Assembly (NCBI RefSeq): GCF_000215955.2
Contig: NZ_AFNV02000007.1
Coordinates: 1-64,000 of the forward strand
Direction: 5' to 3'
DNA from: Salinisphaera shabanensis E1L3A
GTDB taxonomy: Bacteria; Pseudomonadota; Gammaproteobacteria; Nevskiales; Salinisphaeraceae
Length of the DNA stretch: 64,000 nucleotides
Position 1 is the stretch's first letter. Each line of letters starts with the position of its first letter. Shown one piece after another: positions 34,524-42,431 of the stretch. The translations under genes and the position numbers were made by a program. Below the pieces are notes generated by a model that saw nothing but the letters and a program-made list of their open reading frames with translations, had not been told where the DNA came from and searched no databases.

Positions 34524-35420
34524 TTAAGCGGTGTGGCTCGCGTAAGCGGCTTCGGCGTCGTCTACCAATTGGTCGATTTCAGCCAGCAGATCGGCGTTGT
34601 TCTGCTGCCAGGGGTGGAAGCTGTATTTGAAATAGGCGAGATACTCGGGCAAGAGCTTGCGTAGATAGCCGGGGCGGCCGAGCATGAAGTTCGCCAAGTG
34701 CAGATGTCCGCGCCAGCCGGCTTTCACGCATGCCGGGTCGGCCGCAGCCAAGCGGCGATAGAACAGCATCACATGCGGCCAGAAGGTGGCCGTGGTAGTG
34801 AGCATGATGGCGCTGCGCATGGCATACGCCTTGGGCCCGCGGCCGACGCATTTTTCGTAAACGTCATACGCCACGGCCTTGTGCTCGACTTCTTCAAGCG
34901 CGTGCCAGCGCCACATGCGCTCGTAGTCTTCCTGTGAGCCGGCCATCTGTTCGGGATAGCGCAGCAACGTATCGCCCATGAGCGCGGTGAAATGTTCGAG
35001 CGCGATCGTCATCAGCAGCGGCGTGACTTTCGAGCTGTGCTTTTTTACGTATTCGGTATGCGCCCATACCTGGGCATCCAGCTCGCTGGCCGGCAGACCG
35101 GCCGCGTCCATGAGCTGGTTGTATTCGATATGTTCGCGCGAATGCATCGCTTCCTGACCGATGAACGCGGTCGCGGCCTTGCGCAGATCGGGGTCGGGAA
35201 TCTCGTCGCGATAGGCGCGTACGGCATCGATGAACATGCGCTCGCCGGCGGGAAAGAACAGGCTCAGCGCATTCATGAACTGGGTCACGTTGGGCCCGGC
35301 CTGATGCCAGTCGCAGATACGATCGCCCGGCGGCAGGAAATGCAGATCGCGCCGCTCGGGCATGACCGGGCCGCTATAGCCACTGAATTGCTGCTGCAGG
35401 TCGGCTGTGGTCTGGCTCAT
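34524..35420 (-). CDS. COG3687-type 'metal-dependent hydrolase', likely diiron protein (copy 2)
   Basis: 298-residue paralogue of the next gene downstream. Ligand pattern E60, E90-x-x-H93, E142, E177-x-x-H180, again the ferritin-like diiron order. A hydrophobic stretch near residues 205-225 (IMLTTTATFWPHVMLFYRRL) could be membrane-associated. GGAGG lies 5 bases before ATG 35420; the longer open frame overlaps the alpha/beta hydrolase and is rejected. It begins 10 bases after the hydrolase stop, so the three genes form one operon. Confidence 0.82.
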   Translation of the reverse strand: MSQTTADLQQQFSGYSGPVMPERRDLHFLPPGDRICDWHQAGPNVTQFMNALSLFFPAGERMFIDAVRAYRDEIPDPDLRKAATAFIGQEAMHSREHIEYNQLMDAAGLPASELDAQVWAHTEYVKKHSSKVTPLLMTIALEHFTALMGDTLLRYPEQMAGSQEDYERMWRWHALEEVEHKAVAYDVYEKCVGRGPKAYAMRSAIMLTTTATFWPHVMLFYRRLAAADPACVKAGWRGHLHLANFMLGRPGYLRKLLPEYLAYFKYSFHPWQQNNADLLAEIDQLVDDAEAAYASHTA

Positions 35421-35430
35421 GAGAACCTCC

Positions 35431-36384
35431 TCAAGCGCTGGTTTGCGCGGGTTCCGGAGAAGACGGATTCCGGGTGCGCTGTGGTGCCGTTTCGGCGTGA
35501 ATGGCATCGACGAAATGGCGGCAATGCGTTGCGATCGTCTCGGCCTCGCTCTGGATCGCCCAGTGCGCTGCGTCGATCTTTTTCACGGTGAGCGTCTTTA
35601 CCCACCGGTCGAGGCCGGCCACGAAGCCGGGCCCGACGAACGGATCGCGCGCGGGCACGATCACCTGTACTGGCATCTGTGCGCGGCGCTTACGCGGTGC
35701 GCGTAGCCGAGCGACGATGTTGGCGCGATACAGCGCGATGCCGGTTGCGCCGTCGCGCGCCTGGCTCGGGTTTTCGGGCAGTGTCATGCCTTCCATGCGT
35801 GCCACGATCGACGGCCAGCGGCGGCCGAGGCCTGCGTACCAAAGCAGCGAGGGCAGCCCCGGCAGATGGAACGCAAACACGTACCAGGACTTGCGCAGCT
35901 GCTTGAGCAGGCCGGCGCGATCGGTATGCCACTGCTGACGAAGCCAGTAGCCGACGTGGTCCAGGCACGGCCCGGAAATGGAAGTGAAGCTGTCGATACG
36001 GTCCGACAGCGCTGGATCGGTTGCCGCTTCCCAGCTCTGGATCGAGCCCCAGTCGTGGCCGATCAGGTGAACAGGCGCGGCCGGGCTGGCCCAGTCGATC
36101 ACCGCCGCGAGATCGGCCGCTAGATGATCGAGCGTATAGGCGCTTGTGCTTGACGGCCGGCTCGAACGACCGGCACCGCGTACGTCGTAGCGTATACAGC
36201 GATAATCTGTAGCGAGTTTGGCGACGATGCGGTCCCACACGCCGTGGTTGTCAGGGTAGCCATGCACGAATACGAGTACAGGCGCATCGGTAGGCCCGTC
36301 GGCGTAACAGGCCAGATCGACGCCGTCACCACGCACCAGGGCAGGCGCCCCAGAGTGCTCGGCGTTGTTGTCGTGATTGGTCAT
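35431..36384 (-). CDS. Alpha/beta hydrolase, epoxide hydrolase-like
   Basis: 317-residue hydrolase with HGYPDNHGVW (oxyanion-hole HG), nucleophile Asp in GHDWGS and His in DAAHWAIQSE; a cap domain lies between. An Asp nucleophile in the GHDWG elbow is typical of epoxide hydrolases and haloalkane dehalogenases rather than esterases. Together with two putative diiron proteins, which could make an epoxide or alcohol, this suggests oxygenation then hydrolysis of a hydrophobic compound, as inference. It is the first gene of the operon, with a perfect palindrome 12 bases before the start. Confidence 0.85.
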   Translation of the reverse strand: MTNHDNNAEHSGAPALVRGDGVDLACYADGPTDAPVLVFVHGYPDNHGVWDRIVAKLATDYRCIRYDVRGAGRSSRPSSTSAYTLDHLAADLAAVIDWASPAAPVHLIGHDWGSIQSWEAATDPALSDRIDSFTSISGPCLDHVGYWLRQQWHTDRAGLLKQLRKSWYVFAFHLPGLPSLLWYAGLGRRWPSIVARMEGMTLPENPSQARDGATGIALYRANIVARLRAPRKRRAQMPVQVIVPARDPFVGPGFVAGLDRWVKTLTVKKIDAAHWAIQSEAETIATHCRHFVDAIHAETAPQRTRNPSSPEPAQTSA

Positions 36385-36395
36385 TGGCCATATTC

Positions 36396-36412
36396 GATGT
36401 AATCGTTACATC
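36396..36412. promoter_or_regulatory. Perfect 17-bp palindrome before the hydrolase operon
   Basis: GATGTAATCGTTACATC, a perfect inverted repeat with 7-base arms and a 3-base centre, ending 12 bases upstream of the alpha/beta hydrolase ATG. It is a likely operator. The upstream, co-oriented MerR-type gene is the nearest candidate binder, but the position and form would also suit a TetR-type repressor. Confidence 0.6.
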
Positions 36413-36607
36413 AAACGGTGTCACAAAGATCAAGGAAGCGCAACTTTGATGTTGCGGTGCCGCAATGACGGCACGAACGCACACGGCGAAACCGTCGGCG
36501 CCGTTTTATCGGTTCGCTTGGCGTGCTATTGGGACAGGATTATCGATCGACCGAATTGGCAAGCCGGTGCCAATCGACTACCGCGCTTCAAGCGCGGCGC
36601 GCGAGCG

Positions 36608-37405
36608 TTAGCGCGCGTCGTGCAGATGTTCCATCAGCAAGGCGAGACGGTCGCCCAGGTGGCGGTCGGCTGCCTGGCCCATTGCACGCGCGACTTCCGG
36701 CAGTACTGCCATTTCCACGAGTGGACGAAAGCGCCACACGATATCGGCGAGTTCCGGCATGTCCTCTTTCGGGGGCAGTTGCCCTTCGCCATAGCGATCG
36801 AATACATGCATGGCGACCAGGCGCACCATTTCATCGGCGGCCTGTTCGACGTTGCGGCGCAGGTAGGCCACGACGTCGAGCATTTCTTCGAGTGGAATGC
36901 CGACCGCAACCAGTTCTGCGCCTGCATGCAGCATGCGCGGACTGGGCACGCGATAGCGCATGCCCTCGGGACGAATCACATCCAGTTCGATCGCTTTTTT
37001 AAGCGCCGAACGCGAGAACTGGCCGCCAAACTTCTTGAGCAACTGCGGCATCGTGACGTAGTCGGGGACTTCGTCTGTCCAGGGGCTGGCGACGGCCGTT
37101 TCGAGCCCCAACAGGCTGCCGATATCGTTGCCGCGCTCCCAGCTTCCAATCAGCTCGCCGATGTTGGCCAGCGTATAGCCGCGCTCGAGCAGGCGATTGA
37201 TGATGCGAAGACGTGACAGATGCGCATCGTTATAAATGCCTTTGCGACCCCGGCGTTCTGGCGGTGGCAGCAACCCGCGATCCTGGTAGGCGCGGATGTT
37301 GCGCACCGTGCTGCCGGTCTCGCGCGCCAGCGCATCGATCGAGAATTCCTGGGGCGCTGTATCGGTATCGGCGCCGTCGTCGGATGTCTTGGGAGCACTA
37401 GTCAT
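36608..37405 (-). CDS. MerR family transcriptional regulator
   Basis: 265-residue regulator with the MerR DNA-binding domain near residues 20-90 (FSIDALARETGSTVRNIRAYQDRGLLPPPERRGRKGIYNDAHLSRLRIINRLLERGYTLANI shortened here to its key points: VRNIRAYQDRGL, RKGIY, RLLERGYTL). The long C-terminal helical domain lacks the metal-binding cysteines of MerR/CueR and so probably senses an organic ligand. Start ATG 37405 is preferred over TTG 37411. It lies upstream of the hydrolase operon on the same strand with a 223-base gap. Confidence 0.86.
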   Translation of the reverse strand: MTSAPKTSDDGADTDTAPQEFSIDALARETGSTVRNIRAYQDRGLLPPPERRGRKGIYNDAHLSRLRIINRLLERGYTLANIGELIGSWERGNDIGSLLGLETAVASPWTDEVPDYVTMPQLLKKFGGQFSRSALKKAIELDVIRPEGMRYRVPSPRMLHAGAELVAVGIPLEEMLDVVAYLRRNVEQAADEMVRLVAMHVFDRYGEGQLPPKEDMPELADIVWRFRPLVEMAVLPEVARAMGQAADRHLGDRLALLMEHLHDAR

Positions 37406-37465
37406 GGTCAAAGGATAGCCCGGCGCGCTGTTGTCGTCATCTGAGCAGATCGCAGAGGAACTTCC

Positions 37466-38107
37466 TTAGGCGCAGCGCGCAGTGCGCGTCGCGCGGTAAG
37501 CCGCTATTTCCTCGATGGTCAGAACCGGCAGGTTATGGGCCTCTGCATAGCGCTGGATATCGTCGTTTCCTGCCATTGTGCCGTCATCGTTCATCAATTC
37601 GCACAGAACCGATGCCGGGCGCAGACCGGCCAGAATGGCCAGGTCGAGCGAGCCTTCGGTATGACCACGGCGCTCCAGCACGCCACCGGCGCGTGCGCGC
37701 AGCGGAAACACATGCCCGGGACTGACGATACGGCGCGGCCCGTCGACTGACTCAAGCGCGGCCTGGATCGTGCGTACGCGATCGATAGCCGAGACTCCGG
37801 TGGTCACGCCCTCGGCGGCTTCGATCGAAACCGTGAAGCCGGTGCCGTGGCGTGCCTGGTTGTCGCGCACCATGGGCTCGAGTTCGAGCGCATCGGCGCT
37901 GGCCTGATCCAGGCACAGGCAGACGATGCCGCTGCCGTTACGGATCATGCGGACCATGGTTTCGGTCTTGAGATTGTCGGCGGCGGCAACGATGTCGGCT
38001 TCGTTTTCGCGATCCGCGTCGTCGAGCAGCAGCACCGGGTCGCCTGCCTGGAACGCGGCGATCGCTGCGGCCAGGCGCGGGTGGTTGTTGAAATCGTGTT
38101 GGGGCAT
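37466..38107 (-). CDS. ribB: 3,4-dihydroxy-2-butanone-4-phosphate synthase RibB
   Basis: Makes the four-carbon riboflavin precursor from ribulose 5-phosphate with release of formate. 213 residues, monofunctional length (no RibA domain). Motifs: [10 protein letters not shown] (metal/acidic loop), [40 protein letters not shown] and the [12 protein letters not shown] catalytic stretch. ATG 38107 with AGAGGA upstream; the frame further upstream runs into the leader. An FMN riboswitch and a Shine-Dalgarno hairpin precede it. Confidence 0.97.
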   Translation of the reverse strand: MPQHDFNNHPRLAAAIAAFQAGDPVLLLDDADRENEADIVAAADNLKTETMVRMIRNGSGIVCLCLDQASADALELEPMVRDNQARHGTGFTVSIEAAEGVTTGVSAIDRVRTIQAALESVDGPRRIVSPGHVFPLRARAGGVLERRGHTEGSLDLAILAGLRPASVLCELMNDDGTMAGNDDIQRYAEAHNLPVLTIEEIAAYRATRTARCA

Positions 38108-38138
38108 GAAACGTCCTCTTGGCTGAGTCAACGTTTCA
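38107..38138 (-). promoter_or_regulatory. Shine-Dalgarno-sequestering hairpin of ribB
   Basis: In the ribB leader, TGAAACGT and ACGTTTCA pair as a perfect 8-bp stem (complement of 38131-38138 with complement of 38107-38114). The right arm includes the A of the start codon, and the AGAGG Shine-Dalgarno sits in the loop next to the stem. It lies just downstream of the FMN aptamer, so ligand-dependent control of translation initiation is likely. Confidence 0.65.
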
Positions 38139-38184
38139 GGGCGACAGGCGCGAAAGGCGTGCACCTATGCGGTGGCCGCCGTGC

Positions 38185-38322
38185 GTCTTCTTTCATCCGG
38201 ACTCTAACCGTCGGCTCTGGCATCGCACCAGATCTGCTGACCCTCGACGATGAATCGAGGCGCTCGCGGGCTCGTCGAGTACGACATACCGCCGGTGGGG
38301 AATTACACCCCGCCCTGAAGAC
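38185..38322 (-). ncRNA. FMN riboswitch (RFN element)
   Basis: Complete aptamer in the ribB leader. On the minus strand it opens with GTCTTCAGGGCGGGGTG and AATTCCCCACCGGCGGT, continues with CGAGCCCGCGAGCG, and closes with GCCGACGGTTAGAGTCC and GGATGAAAGAAGAC; P1 is GTCTTC/GAAGAC. All core blocks of the RFN consensus are recognisable. Binding of FMN would reduce ribB expression. Confidence 0.97.
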
Positions 38323-38430
38323 GGTGGCGAGTATAGCCGATCACGCAGGTCCCGTCAGATCGGTTCGCCATTGGTTCGCAGGAAGTCGCCACAGGCCCTA
38401 CTATTCCGCCTTGTTTGAAAGACCTCGATC

Positions 38431-39591
38431 ATGCGCATGCAACTCGCCAGCAAACTGCCTGCCGTGGGCACCACCATCTTCAGCGTGATGAGCGAACTCG
38501 CGGCGAAACACAACGCCGTGAATCTGGGGCAGGGGTTTCCCGACTTCGAACCGCCGGCGCAATTGCGCGACGCGCTGGCACGCGCGGTTGCCGATGGTCG
38601 AAACCAGTATCCACCCGGTATCGGCGTCGGCGCGCTGCGCGAGCAGATCGCGCACAAGACCGCTGCCATGTACGGGCGGAACACCAATCCGGACACCGAA
38701 GTCACGGTCACCTCAGGGGCCACTGAGGCGATATTCGCCGCGATCGCGGCCACCGTAAGCGCGGGCGATGAGGTCATCGTGCTCGATCCGGCGTACGACT
38801 GTTATGTGCCTGCCATCGAGTTGCAGAACGCGACCGCCATTCGCGTGCCGCTTCGGCAGCCGGATTTTGCTGTCGACTGGCAACGTGTTGCCGAAGCCAT
38901 CAGCCCGCGTACACGCATGCTGATCGTCAACTCGCCACACAACCCGACCGGCGCCGTTCTAGATGCGGTAGATCTCGATCGCCTGGCGGAGTTGCTGCGC
39001 GATACGCCGATCATCGTGTTGTCGGATGAGGTCTACGAACACATCGTTTTCGACGGCCACGCGCATCAAAGCGTGGCACGGCACGACGAACTGGCCGCGC
39101 GCAGCTTCGTGATCAGCTCGTTCGGCAAAACCTATCATTGCACCGGCTGGAAGATTGGCTATTGCGTGGCGCCGCCGCCGTTGACCGCCGAGCTGCGCAA
39201 GGTGCACCAATACCTGACGTTTGCCACCTTCGCGCCGGCCCAATGGGCGCTGGCCGAGATGCTTGCGAGCGAACCACAACACCACCTGCAGCTGGCGGAT
39301 TTCTATCAGGCCAAGCGTGATCGTTTTCGTGCGCTTCTGGCTGATACGCCGCTGATATTACGCGACGTTCCGGGCGGCTATTTTCAGCTTGTCGACTACT
39401 CGCCGATTCGGGATGTCGACGATGCGACATTTTCTCAGTGGCTTGTACGAGAAGTAGGCGTGGCCGGTGTGCCGCTGAGCCCGTTCTTCGAAACCTCGCC
39501 GGATATACGCTTATTGCGTCTGTGTTTTGCCAAGAGCGACGCCACGCTTGTGGCCGGCGCCGAACGTCTGGCTGAACTCAAGCCCGTTTAA
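38431..39591 (+). CDS. ybdL: YbdL-type methionine/kynurenine aminotransferase (class I PLP)
   Basis: 386-residue fold-type I aminotransferase. It opens with SKLPAVGTTIFSVMSELA and NLGQGFPDFEPP, as in E. coli methionine aminotransferase YbdL and related kynurenine aminotransferases. PLP lysine K233 in SSFGKTYHCTGWKIGY, VNSPHNPTGAV, DEVYEHIVFDG, and the C-terminal RLCFAKSD arginine that binds the substrate carboxylate. A methionine salvage role would fit. Its TAA overlaps the stop of the convergent channel gene (shared TTAA). Confidence 0.88.
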   Translation: MRMQLASKLPAVGTTIFSVMSELAAKHNAVNLGQGFPDFEPPAQLRDALARAVADGRNQYPPGIGVGALREQIAHKTAAMYGRNTNPDTEVTVTSGATEAIFAAIAATVSAGDEVIVLDPAYDCYVPAIELQNATAIRVPLRQPDFAVDWQRVAEAISPRTRMLIVNSPHNPTGAVLDAVDLDRLAELLRDTPIIVLSDEVYEHIVFDGHAHQSVARHDELAARSFVISSFGKTYHCTGWKIGYCVAPPPLTAELRKVHQYLTFATFAPAQWALAEMLASEPQHHLQLADFYQAKRDRFRALLADTPLILRDVPGGYFQLVDYSPIRDVDDATFSQWLVREVGVAGVPLSPFFETSPDIRLLRLCFAKSDATLVAGAERLAELKPV

Positions 39592-40643
39592 CGCCGTTCG
39601 TCGGGGTCGCCAGTCGCTGCTTCGTCGGCGTTATCGGCGTGCCAGACCGCTTCCCAGCGCCAGCCGTCGTCGCGCACGTAGGCATGCAGAAGTTTCTGAT
39701 GGTCCGTATGCATGAGTTGCTCGCGTACGGCTTGCGCGGGGGCGCCAAAGAAGTCGAAGGCGATGAAATCGTCGAGTGCCGGTATGTGCGGATTCCGGGC
39801 GCTGGGCCGAATGAACGCGCTTTCCAGCGTACCGAGAAAATGCGCGATGTTGCGCCGTGTAATGGCGATACGCGCACGCGTGTCGTCGGGTAGGCTCTGA
39901 TGGGCGCTATCGATGATCGTCAGCGTCTGATCCAGACGCGCAAGGGCAAGCGGTAGCGCCGTCATGGTGTCGGCGCTGTGAAAGTAGTGGAGGATTGGGT
40001 ACGCCAGATGCTTTTGCCCGGCGTCGGCAATCGCGGAGCCGATCTGTTCGAGTTGTGACGCGAGCGTGGCGAAGTCGCCACTGCCGACGGTGGTCCGACA
40101 GATATCGAACGGACTTTCACCCAGGGTGTTTATGGTAAGGGCGAGTTGGCGCTTTTCGGTCGCCGCCGAGATGATCGGAATCGCATAGGTGATCGACATC
40201 GTGAACAGCAGCAGGCCGTTGGCTGATGCCACCACTGTCAGAATACGAGCCCACCCGTTACCTGGCACGAAATCGCCGACGCCGAGCGTAGTCAGTGTAA
40301 AGCCGGCGAAGTAGATCCGTTCTATCAGGCTGGCGGGAATTTTCGTCGTGGAGTTCAGTACGGCATCGGGGCTGGCAAGGAATAACAACCCCCAGCCCAG
40401 CCAGGCGATCAGCACCCAGCTCAGAATCAGGGTCAGCGTAATCCAGGTGCCGGCGCGTTCGAGCATGCCGTGGCGAGGGCTGAGCCTATGCACGAACAGC
40501 AGCACGCGCCATAAGGCAGCACTCAGGCGACGGGTGAGCGGCCCGGATGTAGAGGCCGACAACGTCGTACGCGCACCGTCATAAGCGACGATCAATACAA
40601 ACAGCGCGCCGAGCACGGCTGCAATGGGGTGGCTTTCAATCAT
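39588..40643 (-). CDS. K+-channel-like membrane protein (two-helix pore) with unknown C-terminal domain
   Basis: 351-residue inner-membrane protein. Membrane segments near residues 5-20 and 70-90, a pore helix with selectivity filter TTLGVGDFVP at about residue 120, and a last helix (TVVASANGLLLFTMSITYAIPII). The TLGVGD filter suggests K+ selectivity. The soluble C-terminal 200 residues lack a RCK/TrkA NAD loop and match nothing I know. Start is uncertain: ATG 40643 is chosen; an open frame reaches 40808. The stop overlaps the ybdL stop. Confidence 0.75.
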   Translation of the reverse strand: MIESHPIAAVLGALFVLIVAYDGARTTLSASTSGPLTRRLSAALWRVLLFVHRLSPRHGMLERAGTWITLTLILSWVLIAWLGWGLLFLASPDAVLNSTTKIPASLIERIYFAGFTLTTLGVGDFVPGNGWARILTVVASANGLLLFTMSITYAIPIISAATEKRQLALTINTLGESPFDICRTTVGSGDFATLASQLEQIGSAIADAGQKHLAYPILHYFHSADTMTALPLALARLDQTLTIIDSAHQSLPDDTRARIAITRRNIAHFLGTLESAFIRPSARNPHIPALDDFIAFDFFGAPAQAVREQLMHTDHQKLLHAYVRDDGWRWEAVWHADNADEAATGDPDERR

Positions 40644-40813
40644 TAAACGCGCGCGTAGTGTTCGAATCGCAGTCGCGTGATGGTATCGATATGAGCGGTA
40701 AGTACTATCCGTATCCGCGCTGACCCTTATGACCTCGAGTACGATGAGCCGAGACATGGTCGCGGGTTTGTGCGCGGCGCAAGTGTGTTCGGCTTGTGCG
40801 TATCTCATACAAA

Positions 40814-40841
40814 AGAAACCCCGACGATTGCCGGGGTTTCT
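40814..40841 (-). terminator. Terminator after the ferritin-like lipoprotein gene
   Basis: 10-bp stem AGAAACCCCG/CGGGGTTTCT with an 8-base loop, followed on the minus strand by TTTTG. It stands 26 bases after the stop of the minus-strand gene at 40867. The next gene on the same strand, the channel, starts 170 bases further on. Confidence 0.82.
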
Positions 40842-40866
40842 GTGTCTGAGCTAACGAGGCTGTTGC

Positions 40867-41943
40867 TTACCCATCGTCACTCGAGTTATCAGCACTCGCC
40901 GCGCTCGCGGTCAGCGTGCCTCGCGTGCCATCCGGGAAGAAACCGCCGCCGTTGCTGCTGCCGACCGTGCCGCCGCCGGGCTGCGCCATTGGCGTGAGGT
41001 ATACGATGTTATGGACCTGCTGCGGGGTGCGGCTGAAGGTGATGCCATTATCGTCGGTGGGCACGATATTGGACGCCGAGTACGACGTGCCGTAGATCGA
41101 CACCGTGGTCTGGGTGTTGCCGATGCCCTGATCCAGGGCCTCGCTGCCGTCCAGGTCGTCGCGCGCCCCGGAAATTGCGTTGACCACCTGGCCCACGGTG
41201 AGGCCGGTATCGAGATAGGGCTCGTCCTGGCGCTGTGTAAGGATCGTGCGGACCAGTCCGGCGTGATAGCCCTCCACCGACAGGATGCCGGCGGCGGCGG
41301 TCAGGAAATCCGGGTTGCTCAGAAAGCGGGCGCCGCCCTTGTAAGCCGTCACGCCTACGTCTTCGAAGATGAACGCGCCGATGAGGAAGCTGACCGGGTC
41401 GGCAAAGGGGTCGAAAGCACTCAGGCCGGCTGCTTGTGCGGCCGAGTTGAATGCATCGGTGAAATTGATCGGCGGGCGTGCAATTACGCCGTCTCCGAGC
41501 CCGCCACGCAGGAATTGGACATGATCGAGTTCGTCGGACGCAATTTCTGCAGCATAACGCCCGATCAGAGGCTCTGTCGTGAAGGTGACTGCTCGACCGC
41601 CAGTCACCGATCCCACGGCCATGTTGCCGCCATTGATATCGTCATCCATCAGGCCGTTGCCGGTTACGGCACGCAGATAATATTCGGCTTCCAGATATTC
41701 GAGGTTGAGCGCGAACTGCAGCACGGCAGCATCGCTGATGCCGTCATCGCTATCGTCCTGAGCGTTGGCAAAGCCGTCGTTGTCGCTGCAGGCGGCGAGC
41801 AGCGAGCTGCCGACCAGGCCTGCAGAAAACATGCCGGCATTGGCAAGAAAGCGTCGCCGTGAATTGCTGATGGGCTCGCCGGTCGTACCGCTGATGATCT
41901 CGACCGAGCCGTTCTGTTTTGTTTCTTCGCTTTGATCTGACAT
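40867..41943 (-). CDS. Tat-exported ferritin-like lipoprotein (desiccation-related, Ferritin_2 type)
   Basis: 358 residues. The N-terminus has a twin-arginine motif SRRRFLANAG (R29-R31) and a lipobox LLAAC with Cys52, so it should be folded with its metal before export and then lipid-anchored. The mature part holds the diiron order E85, E138-x-x-H141, E194 and E224-x-x-H227, typical of ferritin-like desiccation-associated proteins. The C-terminal part is Gly/Ser-rich. Probable roles are iron/oxygen handling or stress protection in the envelope. ATG 41943 with GGAGGG upstream is preferred. Confidence 0.83.
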   Translation of the reverse strand: MSDQSEETKQNGSVEIISGTTGEPISNSRRRFLANAGMFSAGLVGSSLLAACSDNDGFANAQDDSDDGISDAAVLQFALNLEYLEAEYYLRAVTGNGLMDDDINGGNMAVGSVTGGRAVTFTTEPLIGRYAAEIASDELDHVQFLRGGLGDGVIARPPINFTDAFNSAAQAAGLSAFDPFADPVSFLIGAFIFEDVGVTAYKGGARFLSNPDFLTAAAGILSVEGYHAGLVRTILTQRQDEPYLDTGLTVGQVVNAISGARDDLDGSEALDQGIGNTQTTVSIYGTSYSASNIVPTDDNGITFSRTPQQVHNIVYLTPMAQPGGGTVGSSNGGGFFPDGTRGTLTASAASADNSSDDG

Positions 41944-42431
41944 GACCCTTATCCCTCCAATTTTCGTTGCACCGGTCGCACGACCGATAAAAGAGGGCAT
42001 CGTCGGCGTGCGTTATTCCGCCGGTCCAGCACGGGCGGAATGGCACGGTAATTTCGATACCCTTGGATTTGACGCGAGCACAACGAATAGGCCGGCCCGT
42101 GTGTATGACGACTCGTTCTTGTCTTTTATCCAGGGGAAATTCTTCGTATCGGTCGAGCTTTTAATTGGGAAAAATGGCCCAAAATAATGATAATAATAGT
42201 TTTTATGGATGACGGTTTGCCCGGATTTCGCTTTCGCCGATCTGTTCATCAACGGACCATGACAAGCGTCGTCGGCGCGTGAGCACGCGCGATTTGCGCA
42301 TGCTGTGCTCATGCGAAGCGGTGATGTCGCGGCGGCGAGGGAGGGCTGCTATGAACTAATCGCGTGTTGCCCGCTTGAGCGCTTTAATAGACAATGCACG
42401 GCCTTTGTCAAGCCGCGTCATAGGATTATCG
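41944..42431. other. Divergent intergenic region before tkt
   Basis: 488 bases between the ferritin-like gene and tkt, presumably with both promoters. The stretch 42160-42200 is very AT-rich (AAAATAATGATAATAATAG). An 81-codon plus-strand frame at 41942-42187 resembles no known protein and shows no start signal. No repeat or RNA was recognised. Confidence 0.4.

Noticed and set aside
42039-42056. Sigma-54 promoter (TGGCAC with downstream TTTC)
   Set aside because: The -12 element deviates from TTGC and no sigma-54 activator or matching gene orientation supports it.
41942-42187. 81-codon frame before tkt
   Set aside because: No Shine-Dalgarno and no recognisable protein; it crosses the very AT-rich block.
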